From contig NZ_BMIJ01000004.1 of NCBI RefSeq assembly GCF_014641945.1, forward strand, positions 62,001 through 126,000: a stretch of DNA of 64,000 bases. The letters are read 5' to 3'. Each line of letters starts with the position of its first letter. Within the stretch, counting starts at the first letter, position 1. Positions 8,683 through 19,192 of this stretch are shown piece after piece. The position numbers and the translations under genes are program-made. Below the pieces are notes generated by a model. The model was given only the letters and a program-made list of their open reading frames with translations. It was not told the DNA's origin and did no database searches. The DNA comes from Marinobacterium zhoushanense. Its GTDB lineage: Bacteria > Pseudomonadota > Gammaproteobacteria > Pseudomonadales > Balneatricaceae.

Positions 8683-9729
8683 ATGAATACCGCCGACCGC
8701 ACCTCCCCAATCCCCACGGCCCTGATCGGATTTGGTTTTTCCGCCCGCGTCTTTCACCTGCCGTTTGTGCAGGCCCTGCCCGACTTCCGCCTGACGGCGG
8801 TGAGCACCAGTCGTGACGATAACCTGCACCTGATCGATGAGAGGGTCAGCCGGTACCGCGATGCGCAGACCCTGCTGGCGGAGGACGAGGCGCGTTTGGT
8901 GATCATCACCACACCGAATGACAGCCACTACACGCTGGCTCGCCAGGCGCTGGAGAGGGGCAAGGATGTGATAGTCGACAAGCCATTTGTCTGCAGCAGC
9001 AAAGAGGGACAGGCGTTGATCGACCTGGCCAAAGAGCGCAACCGGCTGCTCTCTGTGTACCAGAACCGGCGCTGGGACGGCGATTTTCTGACGCTGAAAT
9101 CGCTGATCGCCTCCGGCCGACTGGGTCAGGTTCGCTTGTTGGAGTCGCGCTTCGACCGTTTCCGCCCAGAGCCCCGGGAGCGCTGGCGGGAACAGCCCGG
9201 ACGTGGCAGCGGGATCTGGTTTGATCTCGGCCCACACCTGCTGGATCAGGCGCTGCAGCTGTTCGGCTCGCCACAGGCGATTACGGCACGGCTGGCCTGC
9301 CTGCGCGAACAGTGCGAGGTTACCGACTATTTCCACGTCCAGCTGCACTATCCGCAGCTCGAAGTGGTGCTCAACTCCAGTCCCTACTGTGCGTCGGCAA
9401 ACCTGAGATTTCAGGTTGAGGGCAGCGGCGGCAGCTATCGCAAGCAGGGCCTGGATCCGCAGGAGGCTCGATTACTGGCCGGGGTTCGTCCCGACCGCGA
9501 TGAGTGGGCAAAAGAAACACCGGAGCAGTGGGGCCAGTTCAGCGATGCGCAAGATTCCGAGGTCATGGAAACCCTGTGCGGCGGCTACCAGCACTACTAC
9601 CAGGCGGTCGCCGATACACTGCTGCGTGGCGGGGACAACCCGGTGCCGGCCGAGCAGGCGCTGGAGGCGATCCGCCTGATAGAACTGGCACAACAGAGCA
9701 ACGACGAAGGGCGCCGGATCAAGCTCTGA
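8683..9729 (+). CDS. Gfo/Idh/MocA-family oxidoreductase (YdgJ-like)
   Basis: NAD(P)-dependent dehydrogenase of 348 residues. The N-terminal Rossmann motif reads ALIGFGFSARVFH, the cofactor-side lysine is in VDKPFVC (the usual EKP is DKP here), and the active-site histidine region is FDLGPHLLDQALQLFG. This family oxidises or reduces sugars and cyclitols, often at C3 of glycosides. It is transcribed alone, divergent from the GltR-like regulator. It is one of three family members within 12 kb, each of a different subgroup. A sugar substrate is likely; the exact one is unknown. Confidence 0.85.
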   Translation: MNTADRTSPIPTALIGFGFSARVFHLPFVQALPDFRLTAVSTSRDDNLHLIDERVSRYRDAQTLLAEDEARLVIITTPNDSHYTLARQALERGKDVIVDKPFVCSSKEGQALIDLAKERNRLLSVYQNRRWDGDFLTLKSLIASGRLGQVRLLESRFDRFRPEPRERWREQPGRGSGIWFDLGPHLLDQALQLFGSPQAITARLACLREQCEVTDYFHVQLHYPQLEVVLNSSPYCASANLRFQVEGSGGSYRKQGLDPQEARLLAGVRPDRDEWAKETPEQWGQFSDAQDSEVMETLCGGYQHYYQAVADTLLRGGDNPVPAEQALEAIRLIELAQQSNDEGRRIKL

Positions 9730-9761
9730 CCAGCGCTCGCCGGGTCTAAAGCCCGACCTGT

Positions 9762-10745
9762 TTAAAGAGAGTGGCGATGCAGCGCCGCCGAAGCGCCGAG
9801 CAGCCCCGGCTGCGCGGCGATGACTACCTGAGTCGGAATCGCCGCCATATAGTCACGAAAGCGCCCCTTGGCTTCGAAGCGGGCTCTGAACTGGCTGGTC
9901 GCGAACAGGTCCAGCATGCGCGGGATGATGCCGCCGGTGATGAACACGCCGCCCTGCGCGCCCAGAGTCAAAGCCGTGTTACCTGCCACGCTGCCAAGCA
10001 TGGCGCAGAAGATCTCCAACGTCTCCCGGCAGATTGCATCGCCCCTCTCCAGCGCACCTGCGCTGATCTGGGCCGGTGTCAGCGGTCCGCCCGTAGCGCC
10101 GCGAATATCGGTTAGGGCTTTATGCAGATTGGTCAGCCCCATGCCGGACAGCAGGCGCTCGGCCGAAACGTGCTCATGGTAGCGCAGCAGGTAACGCAGG
10201 ATATCGATCTCCAACTCGGTGGTCGGTGCAAAATCCACATGACCACCCTCGGTCACCAGCGCCACCTGGCCCTGGTTGTCAAAAATCAACCCACCCACAC
10301 CCAGCCCGGTTCCGGGTCCGACCAGGGCGATCGGATGCCCAGTCAGCGCTTCGCCGCCACCGACACGGAACAGTTCGTCCGCCTTCAGGTGAGGCGCGGC
10401 ATAAGCCTGGGCGGCGTAGTCATTGATTACCTGCAGTTGCTCAAGCGCCAGACTCCGTTGCAGGGCTTCGCGGGAGAAGGACCAACCGTTATTGGTCATA
10501 CTGATCCAATCGCGGCTGGTCGGGCAGGCGATGGCCAAACAGGCTTCGCGCGGCGTCTCATCATGGCCGATGCCGGCCTGTTCAAGATAGGCGCGAATGG
10601 CCGCGTCGATGGTATCGAAATCATCCACCGCCAGCGTGATCTGCTGTTCCGGCTGCAACTGCCCTGGTGCCACCAGCGCAAAACGTGCGTTGGTACCACC
10701 TATATCCGCTACTAACGTGTAGCGACCATTCTGCCCGGAACTCAT
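9762..10745 (-). CDS. glk: Glucokinase
   Basis: Cytoplasmic ATP-dependent glucose kinase producing glucose-6-phosphate. At 327 residues it matches the E. coli-type Glk family rather than ROK kinases. Phosphate-binding loop LVADIGGTNARFAL is near residues 11-24, the second loop LVGPGTGLGVGGL near 138, and VFITGGIIP lies in the C-terminal ATP site. It sits downstream of the aldo/keto reductase gene with its own promoter region, which contains a HexR-like site at 10831-10845. It would phosphorylate glucose imported directly or released by the neighbouring alpha-glucosidase and feed zwf, pgl, edd and eda. Confidence 0.93.
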   Translation of the reverse strand: MSSGQNGRYTLVADIGGTNARFALVAPGQLQPEQQITLAVDDFDTIDAAIRAYLEQAGIGHDETPREACLAIACPTSRDWISMTNNGWSFSREALQRSLALEQLQVINDYAAQAYAAPHLKADELFRVGGGEALTGHPIALVGPGTGLGVGGLIFDNQGQVALVTEGGHVDFAPTTELEIDILRYLLRYHEHVSAERLLSGMGLTNLHKALTDIRGATGGPLTPAQISAGALERGDAICRETLEIFCAMLGSVAGNTALTLGAQGGVFITGGIIPRMLDLFATSQFRARFEAKGRFRDYMAAIPTQVVIAAQPGLLGASAALHRHSL

Positions 10746-10830
10746 CTAAACCTCCCCACCATAAGAGCGATCAGTGGACATCGCCACCCCCTGCTCCGCA
10801 ATCGTCAGCAGAGCCTGACGAGTGATTATA

Positions 10831-10845
10831 TGTAATAAAATTACG
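10831..10845 (-). promoter_or_regulatory. HexR-like operator upstream of glk
   Basis: TGTAATAAAATTACG matches the pattern TGTAnTnnnAnTACA at all but the last base. HexR-type regulators of central carbon metabolism in Gammaproteobacteria use such sites. It lies about 86 bases before the glk start. Similar 15-mers precede pgi and edd. Confidence 0.5.
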
Positions 10846-10890
10846 TAATGTCATGTAAAAAACTGTATCCGCACCAAGGATCTGCATCTA

Positions 10891-11844
10891 TCAAGGTAGC
10901 TCCTCGCCACGTGCCGCAACATACAGTGAGTACCACTGCGCGCGTCCGAGCTCCACAGACGGCGCCACCGCACAGGCTCTGATTCGCTCTAAATCAGTAG
11001 TACCGATGATCGGCTGAATCTGCGCCGGATGGCGCATCAGCCAGGCCAGGACGACCGCCTCCTTCGATACCTGATACTGCAGTGCCAAGTCCATGACTAA
11101 CGCCGCGGTGCGCCGTACCGAGAGCGGGTGCTCTGGCGTGACGGAGCCGCTATACAGGCCTCGACACAGGCTGCCCCACGCCTGGAGCTGAACCCCCTGC
11201 GTCCGGCAATAATCCAGGGTACCGGGAGAAAAACCGACCCGGCGCGCATCGGGATGCCCGGCGAATACCCCCTCTTCCAGCCACTGCCGATGATGGAGGC
11301 TGAGTTCAAGCTGGTTGGCCACCAGTGGCCGCCCGAGCGAGCCCACCAACAACTGCATCTGGTGGGCATGCATATTGGATACGCCGAAGTTGCGCACCTT
11401 GCCGCTCTCCAACAGCAGCTCGAACGCCTCGGCAATTGCCTCCGGCGCCATCAGCGGATCCGGCCGGTGCAGCATCAGCAGATCCAGGTATTCGGTCCCC
11501 AGTCGCTGCAAAATCCCATCGACCGACTGCAGTATCCAGCCCTTGGACAGGTCGTACCGTTTCGGGCCGGCATCGTCGGCGAAACGGATACCGCTTTTGG
11601 ATTGCAGGTAGATGTTCTCCCTAAGACCAGGACACTGTTTCAGCACCTCGCCAAACACCTGCTCTGCCTTGCCCTGCGCGTAGATGTCGGCGTGGTCGAA
11701 CAGGTTGATACCTGACTCGAGAGCGGCGTCAACACAGGCGCGGGCCTGATGCACATGCTCCGGTCCGATAGCATCCCTGTTCCAACCTCCGCCCAAACCC
11801 ATGCAGCCATAAATCAGGCGGCTTGCGTTGGGCAGATAGCGCAT
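10891..11844 (-). CDS. Aldo/keto reductase, YdhF-like
   Basis: A 317-residue TIM-barrel NADPH-dependent oxidoreductase. The catalytic tetrad of the family is visible: Asp and Tyr in FDHADIYAQGKAEQ, Lys in LQSKSGIRF, and His in LLMLHRPDPL. Overall it resembles E. coli YdhF, whose substrate is poorly defined. The frame opens at 11868, but the ATG at 11844 has an AAGG site at proper distance, so it is preferred. It follows the terminator of the alpha-glucosidase gene and precedes glk. A role in reducing keto-sugars made by the adjacent dehydrogenases is plausible but unproven. Confidence 0.82.
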   Translation of the reverse strand: MRYLPNASRLIYGCMGLGGGWNRDAIGPEHVHQARACVDAALESGINLFDHADIYAQGKAEQVFGEVLKQCPGLRENIYLQSKSGIRFADDAGPKRYDLSKGWILQSVDGILQRLGTEYLDLLMLHRPDPLMAPEAIAEAFELLLESGKVRNFGVSNMHAHQMQLLVGSLGRPLVANQLELSLHHRQWLEEGVFAGHPDARRVGFSPGTLDYCRTQGVQLQAWGSLCRGLYSGSVTPEHPLSVRRTAALVMDLALQYQVSKEAVVLAWLMRHPAQIQPIIGTTDLERIRACAVAPSVELGRAQWYSLYVAARGEELP

Positions 11845-11895
11845 CACAGGTAGTGCCTTCTCTCTCATCTCCCGGCGAGCCCCTTATCAATGATA

Positions 11896-11945
11896 AAAAA
11901 AGGGCCGCACTACTCGGCCCCAAACTCCGGGTGGGAACCCGGCTC
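11896..11945 (-). terminator. Rho-independent terminator after the alpha-glucosidase gene
   Basis: On the minus strand GGGCCG-AGTAGTG-CGGCCC is followed by seven T residues, directly downstream of the GH13 stop codon. A second hairpin, CCGGG-TTCCCA-CCCGG, sits just before it. This marks the end of the disaccharide operon. Confidence 0.85.
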
Positions 11946-11952
11946 TCTCCAT

Positions 11953-13542
11953 TCAGAGTTTCAGCAGCACGAAGCCATTACCAGCGAGCTTAACCAGCCC
12001 AGACTCCCTATCGGCACCCTCACTGATCAGAATGCTCCCCTCAATGCACTCGATCTGCTGCGGTTCGGACGACAGGTTGAAGATACAGCGGATCTCGCCG
12101 CCGCGAACAAACGACAGTATCGGCTCCTCGGTATCCTGAAACACCGTCTCCCCTGCACGCAGGATCTCGTGCTCGCGACGCAGATGCAGCATCTGGCGAT
12201 AGAACTCCAGCACCGAGCCCTGCACATCGAGCTGAGTATCCATGGCATGAGCTGCCTGCGTCGCCTTCACTGGCAGCCAGGGCGCGGCCTCGCTGAAACC
12301 GGCGAAAGGAGCATCGTGCTGCCATACCATCGGTGTACGGCAACCATCGCGCCCCTTGTCTTCCGGCCAGAAGGCGATGCCCTGAACATCGGTCAGTTCG
12401 TGGTACTCGAGCTCGGTATCGGTCTGGCCCAGCTCCTCGCCCTGGTAGATGCAGATCGAGCCCTGCATCGACAGCAGCAGTGCGCAGGCCTGTTTCGCCA
12501 GCGCCGCTTCACTGACACCGTGCTCGCGCCAACGACTGACATGGCGCACCACATCATGGTTGGAGAACGCCCAGCAGGGCCAGCCATCAGGCGCTTGGCT
12601 GAAGAAGGTTTCGATCTGGTCGCGGAAATGGCGTGCGCTGAATTTGGGGCCGAGCATCTCGAACGAGTACGCCATATGCAGGCGATTGCCCGAGGTGTAC
12701 TGCCCCATCATCTCGACGGCGTGGTGGCTCTCGCCCACTTCACCGACCAGGGTGCGGGCATCGTATTGGTCCAGCAGTACCCGCATCTTCTGCAAAAAGG
12801 CCAGGTTCTCCGGCTGGTTCTTCGAAAACAGGTGGTACTGCATGTGGTAGGGGTGCCAGTCGCGCTTCTCCTTCTTGCGATAGTCCGGCGGATCGCTGCG
12901 CAGCAGCACATCGTGGAAATAGAAATTCACCGTGTCGAGACGGAAGCCGTCCACGCCGCGCTCAAGCCAGAAGCGCATGGTACCGAGCAGCCAATCCTGC
13001 ACCGCCGGGTTGTGGAAGTTGAAGTCCGGCTGCTCCTTCAGGAAGTTATGCAGGTAGTACTGCTGCCGACGCGGCTCCCACTGCCAGGCAGCACCGCCGA
13101 ACAGCGCCTGCCAGTTGTTCGGCGGTGTGCCGTCGAGGTTGGGATCGGCCCATACGTACCAATCCGCCTTCGGATTGTCGCGGCTCATCCGGCTCTCCTG
13201 GAAAAAAGGATGCCGGTCGCTGGAGTGCGACAGTACCTGGTCGATGATCACCTTGAGGCCCAACTCATGGGCGCGAGCGACCATGGCATCGAAATCATCC
13301 AACGTGCCGAACAAGGGGTCGATGTCGGTGTAATCGGATACGTCATAGCCCATATCAGCCATCGGCGAGGTAAAGATCGGCGATAGCCAGATCGCATCGA
13401 CGCCGAGGTCGGCAATATAGGGGAGACGCGCGGTGATGCCCGGCAGATCGCCGATGCCGTCCTGATTGCTGTCCTGGTAGGAACGCGGGTAGATCTGGTA
13501 GGTGACCGAGCCTTTCCACCAATCATTGTTTACTGCTGTCAT
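11953..13542 (-). CDS. GH13 alpha-glucosidase
   Basis: Glycoside hydrolase family 13 enzyme of 529 residues, without a signal peptide and so cytoplasmic. Conserved region I reads DQVLSHSSD (residues 101-109), the catalytic nucleophile Asp203 lies in GFRLDTVN, the acid/base Glu268 in LVGEVGE, and the transition-state stabiliser Asp330 in FSNHD. The opening YQIYPRSYQDSNQDGIGDL is typical of oligo-1,6-glucosidases and alpha-glucosidases. It would split imported trehalose-, maltose- or sucrose-type disaccharides to glucose for glucokinase. It is the last gene of the disaccharide operon, before a terminator. Substrate preference cannot be fixed from motifs alone. Confidence 0.9.
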   Translation of the reverse strand: MTAVNNDWWKGSVTYQIYPRSYQDSNQDGIGDLPGITARLPYIADLGVDAIWLSPIFTSPMADMGYDVSDYTDIDPLFGTLDDFDAMVARAHELGLKVIIDQVLSHSSDRHPFFQESRMSRDNPKADWYVWADPNLDGTPPNNWQALFGGAAWQWEPRRQQYYLHNFLKEQPDFNFHNPAVQDWLLGTMRFWLERGVDGFRLDTVNFYFHDVLLRSDPPDYRKKEKRDWHPYHMQYHLFSKNQPENLAFLQKMRVLLDQYDARTLVGEVGESHHAVEMMGQYTSGNRLHMAYSFEMLGPKFSARHFRDQIETFFSQAPDGWPCWAFSNHDVVRHVSRWREHGVSEAALAKQACALLLSMQGSICIYQGEELGQTDTELEYHELTDVQGIAFWPEDKGRDGCRTPMVWQHDAPFAGFSEAAPWLPVKATQAAHAMDTQLDVQGSVLEFYRQMLHLRREHEILRAGETVFQDTEEPILSFVRGGEIRCIFNLSSEPQQIECIEGSILISEGADRESGLVKLAGNGFVLLKL

Positions 13543-13657
13543 CTTAGAGCCTCAAACCAATATTCCGAGCAGAGACACGCAGGTCCCTGCCGCCTCCGCC
13601 AACAGGCGAAGACGGGAAGTTGTTGAATGTATAAGGGTGTTAACGGTGTGGTTCTAT

Positions 13658-14782
13658 CTAATGCGGTACAGGGCGCCAACGGTTCTCCGCCTCGTCTGAC
13701 GCCAGACAGGCTTCGATAAAGGCCAGATCGGCCACCGCGTCATCGACTCCCGGATAGTCGCCGCTGCCGCATTGCAGGGCAGCTCGAACTTCGCCGTAGA
13801 TGTTGGCAAACGCCTCCAGGTACCCCTCCGGGTGCCCGGCCGGTACACGGCAGAGGTGCTGCAGGGAGACGGGATAGCCGGCACTGTTGCGGCTGAGCAC
13901 CTGGGCCGGTTCACCGAAACGGGTGAACTGCAGCTGGTTCGGGTGTTCCTGCTCCCAGGCCAGGCTGGCGTCCTCGCCATACAGACGCAGGCGTAACGCG
14001 TTCTCGGCCCCGACCGCTACCTGCGAGGCCCAGAGCGCACCGCGCAGGCCGTCGCCGAAATCGAGCATCACCTGCACGTTGTCATCCACCTGCCGCCCGG
14101 CGACGAAGCGTTCCAGCTCGGCCAGCACCCGACCGGCACGCTGGCCGGTCACGAAACGCGCCAGGTTGTAAGCGTGTACACCGATGTCGCCGAGACACCC
14201 GGCACGTCCGGCCAGCTCCGGGTTGGTCCGCCAGGCCGCCTGCTTCTGTCCCTGCTGCTCGATATCACGCGCGAGCCAGTCCTGCGCATACTCGACCTGA
14301 ACCAGGCGGAGCTTGCCGAGCGCCCCGGTGTCGACCAGTTGCCGTGCCCAGCGGATCATGGCATTGCCGGTGTAGTTGTAGGTCACCGCCAGCAACCGGC
14401 CGGACTCATGAGCGATATCGGCCAGGCATTTCGCTTGCGCCAGCGTGGTGGTCAGCGGTTTATCGCAGATCACATCGATACCGGCTTCAAGAAACGCCTT
14501 GGCGGCAGCGAAGTGCAGATGGTTCGGGGTCACGATCGACACCGCTTGGATGCCGTCGCTACGTTCCGCTTCCTGTGCCGCCATCGCCTCGAAGCTGTTG
14601 TAGATACGATCCTGTGCCACACCCAGCTCGATACCGGACAGGCGGTTACGCTCGGCATCGGAGGAGAAACAGCCAGCCTGGAGCACAAAGCCTCCGTCGA
14701 GCCGGGCTGCCATCCGGTGTATCTCTCCGATAAAGCCGCCGATGCCGCCGCCGACCATGCCCCAGCGAATTGTCTTTGCCAT
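13658..14782 (-). CDS. Gfo/Idh/MocA-family oxidoreductase in the disaccharide operon
   Basis: A 374-residue NAD(P)-dependent dehydrogenase. The Rossmann loop is MVGGGIGGFIGEIHR, the catalytic lysine lies in CDKPLTTTLAQ, and the active-site histidine in GDIGVHAYNLARF. It is placed between the ABC ATPase gene and the alpha-glucosidase gene on the same strand, with a gap of 49 bases to the former, so it is probably co-transcribed. It is distinct from ThuB encoded upstream in the same operon. Two such dehydrogenases in one glucoside operon suggest oxidation and re-reduction of a sugar hydroxyl, as in glycoside C3-epimerisation routes; this is inference. Confidence 0.85.
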   Translation of the reverse strand: MAKTIRWGMVGGGIGGFIGEIHRMAARLDGGFVLQAGCFSSDAERNRLSGIELGVAQDRIYNSFEAMAAQEAERSDGIQAVSIVTPNHLHFAAAKAFLEAGIDVICDKPLTTTLAQAKCLADIAHESGRLLAVTYNYTGNAMIRWARQLVDTGALGKLRLVQVEYAQDWLARDIEQQGQKQAAWRTNPELAGRAGCLGDIGVHAYNLARFVTGQRAGRVLAELERFVAGRQVDDNVQVMLDFGDGLRGALWASQVAVGAENALRLRLYGEDASLAWEQEHPNQLQFTRFGEPAQVLSRNSAGYPVSLQHLCRVPAGHPEGYLEAFANIYGEVRAALQCGSGDYPGVDDAVADLAFIEACLASDEAENRWRPVPH

Positions 14783-14831
14783 AGGGTCTCCCCCTCTCTC
14801 ACTTACCCGGTTGAATAGCGGTTGTACAGGC

Positions 14832-15932
14832 TCAGCTGACCGTCACTTTGCCCTGACGCCGGACGGCATCCCCCCGTGCATCGAACAGGTGGCAGCGCTC
14901 TAGCGGCAGGTAGATCGAAAGAGCACTGCCGATCTCCGGCGACGTCTCACCCGACACGGCTACCACCAGCGGCTGCTCGCACAGGTCGGTAGTGAGGTAG
15001 AGCAGGGTTTCATTGCCCAAGTGCTCGACCACGCAGATCCGGGTCTCCACCGGAATAGCATCGGCCTGCGGCTGCAGCTCGATATGTTCGGGTCGGATGC
15101 CCAACGTCGCCTGTCCGCTGTAGTGGAACGGCATCGGGAAGCTGCGGCTGGCCTGCCCGTTGCGCAGACTCAGTTGATCATCCTTCGCCTCGACGTCGAT
15201 GAAGTTCATGGTCGGTGATCCCATGAAGCCCGCCACGAAGGTATTGGCTGGCTCGTTGTAGATCTGCAGCGGACTCCCTACCTGCATGATCCGGCCCTGG
15301 TTCAGTACCACTATCTTGTCCGCCATCGTCATCGCCTCGACCTGGTCATGGGTGACGTAGATCGAGGTGGTCTTCAACCGCTGATGCAGCTTGGTGATCT
15401 CGATCCGCATCTGTACGCGCAGTGACGCATCCAGGTTGGAGAGCGGCTCGTCGAACAGGAACACGTTGGGCTGGCGCACGATGGCACGGCCGATGGCGAC
15501 ACGCTGACGCTGACCACCGGAAAGCGCCTTGGGCTTGCGATCGAGCAGATGGTCGATCTGCAGGATGCGGGCAACCTCCTCCACCTTCTCCTTGATCGTC
15601 TCGCGACTGCCTTTTTCCAAGGTCAGACCGAACGCCATGTTGTCGAACACGCTCATGTGCGGATACAGAGCATAGGACTGGAATACCATGCCGATGCCGC
15701 GCTCCTTCGGCGACAGGTCGTTGACGCAGCGGTCGCCGAAATAGAGCTCGCCGCCACTGATATCCTCAAGACCGGCGATCATCCTCAGCAGTGTCGACTT
15801 GCCGCAGCCGGAGGGGCCGACGAACACTACAAACTCCCCTTCGTTGATCTGCAGGTCCACGCCCTTGACGGCGCAGAAGTCGCTTAGGCCCTTGTAGACT
15901 TTTTCTAGTTTGACGAATTCGATACTGGACAT
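14832..15932 (-). CDS. thuK: ABC importer ATPase of the trehalose-type system
   Basis: MalK-type ATPase of 366 residues. Walker [12 protein letters not shown] lies near residue 38, the signature LSGGQRQR near 136, Walker B VFLFDEP near 156 and the switch His in [10 protein letters not shown]. The C-terminal regulatory domain is present. It follows the second permease gene by 30 bases. Together with the binding protein and permeases it forms an importer resembling rhizobial ThuEFGK. Assignment to trehalose comes from the adjoining thuA and thuB; maltose, sucrose or palatinose could share it. Confidence 0.87.
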   Translation of the reverse strand: MSSIEFVKLEKVYKGLSDFCAVKGVDLQINEGEFVVFVGPSGCGKSTLLRMIAGLEDISGGELYFGDRCVNDLSPKERGIGMVFQSYALYPHMSVFDNMAFGLTLEKGSRETIKEKVEEVARILQIDHLLDRKPKALSGGQRQRVAIGRAIVRQPNVFLFDEPLSNLDASLRVQMRIEITKLHQRLKTTSIYVTHDQVEAMTMADKIVVLNQGRIMQVGSPLQIYNEPANTFVAGFMGSPTMNFIDVEAKDDQLSLRNGQASRSFPMPFHYSGQATLGIRPEHIELQPQADAIPVETRICVVEHLGNETLLYLTTDLCEQPLVVAVSGETSPEIGSALSIYLPLERCHLFDARGDAVRRQGKVTVS

Positions 15933-15962
15933 AGTGATTACTCTCTTATTGTTGTCAGGCGA

Positions 15963-16790
15963 TCAACCCTTAACCGCACCGGCGGTCAGGCCCTCGACGA
16001 TCTTGCGCTGGAACACCAGCACCAACAGGATCAGCGGTACGGTGACGATCACCGAAGCGGCCATGATCGGCCCCCAGGGCATCTCGTACTGTGAGCCGCC
16101 GGAGATCATCGAGATCGCCACCGGCACCGTACGCTGCTCGTTGCTGAGGATGAAGGTGATCGCAAACATGAACTCGTTCCAGGCGCCGATAAACGCCAGC
16201 AGTCCGGTGGTCACCAGTGCCGGCCAAAGCACCGGCATGAAGATCCGGGTGATGATCTGCCAGGGCGTGGCGCCATCGACGATCGCGGCCTCCTCCAGAT
16301 CCTTGGGAATACCACGCATGAAAGTGGTCAGGATCCAGACCGAGAACGGCAGCGAAAATACCGTGTAGGAGAGCACCAGGCTGCCCAGGTTGTTGTACAG
16401 CCCGAGCAGGCGCACCAGTTCGAACATACCGGACAGCACGGCGACCTGGGGAAACATCGATACGCCAAGCACGGTCAGCAGCAGCGTGGTGCGACCGCGA
16501 AAATGGACCCGGGCCAGAGCGTAGGAGGCGGTCACCGCGATCAGCAGCGAAATCGCCACCGTGCCGAAGGAGACCAGAGCCGAGTTCAGGATGTTGAGGA
16601 AGAACGGCTGCTCGCGGAACACCGAGACATAGTTGCCGAAATCGAAATCCTGGGGCAGGTAGAACGACCCCTCACCGCCCTGCAACGAGGTTACGATGGC
16701 GATATAGAACGGGAAGATCGTGTAGATCAGCAGCGCCAGCACCGCGAGGGCGAACAGCACCTGACCTGTACGTCGTTTGAGCGCTTTCAT
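15963..16790 (-). CDS. thuG: Disaccharide ABC importer permease, MalG/ThuG type
   Basis: Inner-membrane permease with about six segments, the first being VLFALAVLALLIYTIFPFYI. The EAA loop is DLEEAAIVDGATPWQIITRI, and the end LTAGAVKG is the MalG-subfamily tail. The frame opens at 16811, but the ATG at 16790 has an AGGAGA site eight bases upstream and begins right after the stop codon of the preceding permease gene, so 16790 is used. The pair forms the transmembrane channel. Confidence 0.87.
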   Translation of the reverse strand: MKALKRRTGQVLFALAVLALLIYTIFPFYIAIVTSLQGGEGSFYLPQDFDFGNYVSVFREQPFFLNILNSALVSFGTVAISLLIAVTASYALARVHFRGRTTLLLTVLGVSMFPQVAVLSGMFELVRLLGLYNNLGSLVLSYTVFSLPFSVWILTTFMRGIPKDLEEAAIVDGATPWQIITRIFMPVLWPALVTTGLLAFIGAWNEFMFAITFILSNEQRTVPVAISMISGGSQYEMPWGPIMAASVIVTVPLILLVLVFQRKIVEGLTAGAVKG

Positions 16791-16791
16791 A

Positions 16792-17802
<1,011 letters not shown>

Positions 17803-17837
17803 GACACTCCCCTATCTCGTTATTTTTTGACTGGGAG

Positions 17838-17862
17838 GGCGGGCAGGCATAGCCTGCCCGCC
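17838..17862 (-). other. Intercistronic hairpin between thuE and thuF
   Basis: GGCGGGCAGGC pairs perfectly with GCCTGCCCGCC around an ATA loop, an 11-bp GC-rich stem just after the thuE stop codon. There is no U tract. It is likely to protect the upstream binding-protein mRNA or limit read-through into the permease genes. Confidence 0.8.
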
Positions 17863-17874
17863 AGGGTGAGAGGT

Positions 17875-19140
17875 TTACCAGCGACGTCCGCGAATACGTT
17901 TGAGCTTGTGCTCCAACTCGGCGACCGATTCGGCCCCGCTGGACTTGCCGGACAGGACCCGGTGAGCCGCGTTCCAGAACTCGTTGGAGACCTGGTTGTA
18001 CTTCTCGCCGGTCACGGTAGAGGGGCGCGCAACACTCTCCTCAAGGGTTGCACGCATATAGGCAAAAAACGGATTGGCAGCGAGCACCTCTTCATCCTCA
18101 TAGAGAGAGACGATGGTCGGCAGATAACCGTTGAGTAGGGCGTTCTGTTTCTGCGCCTTTGCACTCGTTACGTACATGACGTAGTCCGCTGCCGCTTCAA
18201 CGTTTTCGGAGTATTTCGAGACAGCATACTGCCAGCCGCCCAGGGTGGCGCTGTGTTGTCCGTTCGGCCCCATCGGCAAGGGGACGATACCGACCTTGCT
18301 CTTGATGACACTCTCATCGCCATTGGCCAGCGCCCAGGCATAGGGCCAGTTGCGCATGAAGACGGCATTGCCGGACTGGAATACCCGTCGCGCACCCTCC
18401 TCGTCATAGTTCAGCACCCCCTGCGGGGTGATGCTGCCGACCCAACTTGCCGCCAGATCGAGCGCTGCAGCACTCTTGGGGTTGTTGACGCTGATCTCGC
18501 CATCGAACTCAACCAGAGTCCCGCCACCAAAGGAGTCGATCCATTCAAGCACGTTGCAGGTCAAACCTTCGTACGCTTTACCCTGGAACACGTAGCCCCA
18601 CATCTTGTCGTTGCCGGCCGCACGCTCCTGCTCCTGGATACGTTTGGCCGAGTCGCTCATCCCCTGCCAGGTTGTCGGTACAGGCTCGCCATACTTTTCG
18701 AGCAGGTCCTTGCGATAGTAGAGCACCGGCGCGTCGGTATACGCCGGCATCGCCACCAGCTTGCCTTTGTAGCGGTTGTTGGCAATGATCGCCTGGAAAT
18801 GTTCTTTTTCAACGCCCTGGGTGTAGGGGCTGAGGTCGGCGAAATGGGCACCAAGAATACCCGGCCAGACCACATCCACATCAAACACATCCAGGTCGGC
18901 GGATTTGCTGCTGAGGATCTGCTGGTACAGGGCCAGCTTGTCGGTCGACGAGAAAGGTACGGTGACGATATTGATGCTGTTACCGCTGGATTCGGCCCAC
19001 GCCTGCGCCAACGCTTCACACTGTTTGAAGCCGGTTCCCGTGGTGCAGGGGACGTTCAGCGTGGCAGCCTGGCCGGCCATGGAGGTCAAACCCGCCCCGA
19101 GCAGGGAGGCGGTGAGAAAAGCTTGCAGAGTTTTAGTCAT
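17875..19140 (-). CDS. thuE: Periplasmic disaccharide-binding protein, ThuE-like
   Basis: Secreted family 1 solute-binding protein of 421 residues. The signal peptide is MTKTLQAFLTASLLGAGLTS followed by cleavage near GQA-A. The mature region carries trehalose/maltose-binding-protein features such as VDVVWPGILGAHFADLSPY and YRKDLLEKYG. The frame extends to 19185, but the ATG at 19140 begins the signal peptide and has a GAGACG site, so it is chosen. Hairpins flank the gene on both sides (17838-17862 and 19193-19216), so its message may be a separately stabilised unit. Ligand inferred from thuA and thuB. Confidence 0.87.
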   Translation of the reverse strand: MTKTLQAFLTASLLGAGLTSMAGQAATLNVPCTTGTGFKQCEALAQAWAESSGNSINIVTVPFSSTDKLALYQQILSSKSADLDVFDVDVVWPGILGAHFADLSPYTQGVEKEHFQAIIANNRYKGKLVAMPAYTDAPVLYYRKDLLEKYGEPVPTTWQGMSDSAKRIQEQERAAGNDKMWGYVFQGKAYEGLTCNVLEWIDSFGGGTLVEFDGEISVNNPKSAAALDLAASWVGSITPQGVLNYDEEGARRVFQSGNAVFMRNWPYAWALANGDESVIKSKVGIVPLPMGPNGQHSATLGGWQYAVSKYSENVEAAADYVMYVTSAKAQKQNALLNGYLPTIVSLYEDEEVLAANPFFAYMRATLEESVARPSTVTGEKYNQVSNEFWNAAHRVLSGKSSGAESVAELEHKLKRIRGRRW

Positions 19141-19192
19141 TTTTTCGTCTCTTATTGTTTTTAGAATCCTGACATCCACTGTCACGAATTAA

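Noticed and set aside
11890..13386. Long open frame of 498 codons on the plus strand opposite the alpha-glucosidase gene
   Set aside because: It is a mirror of the GH13 gene, which has all catalytic motifs; the antisense product has no recognisable fold and reflects the GC-rich codon pattern.
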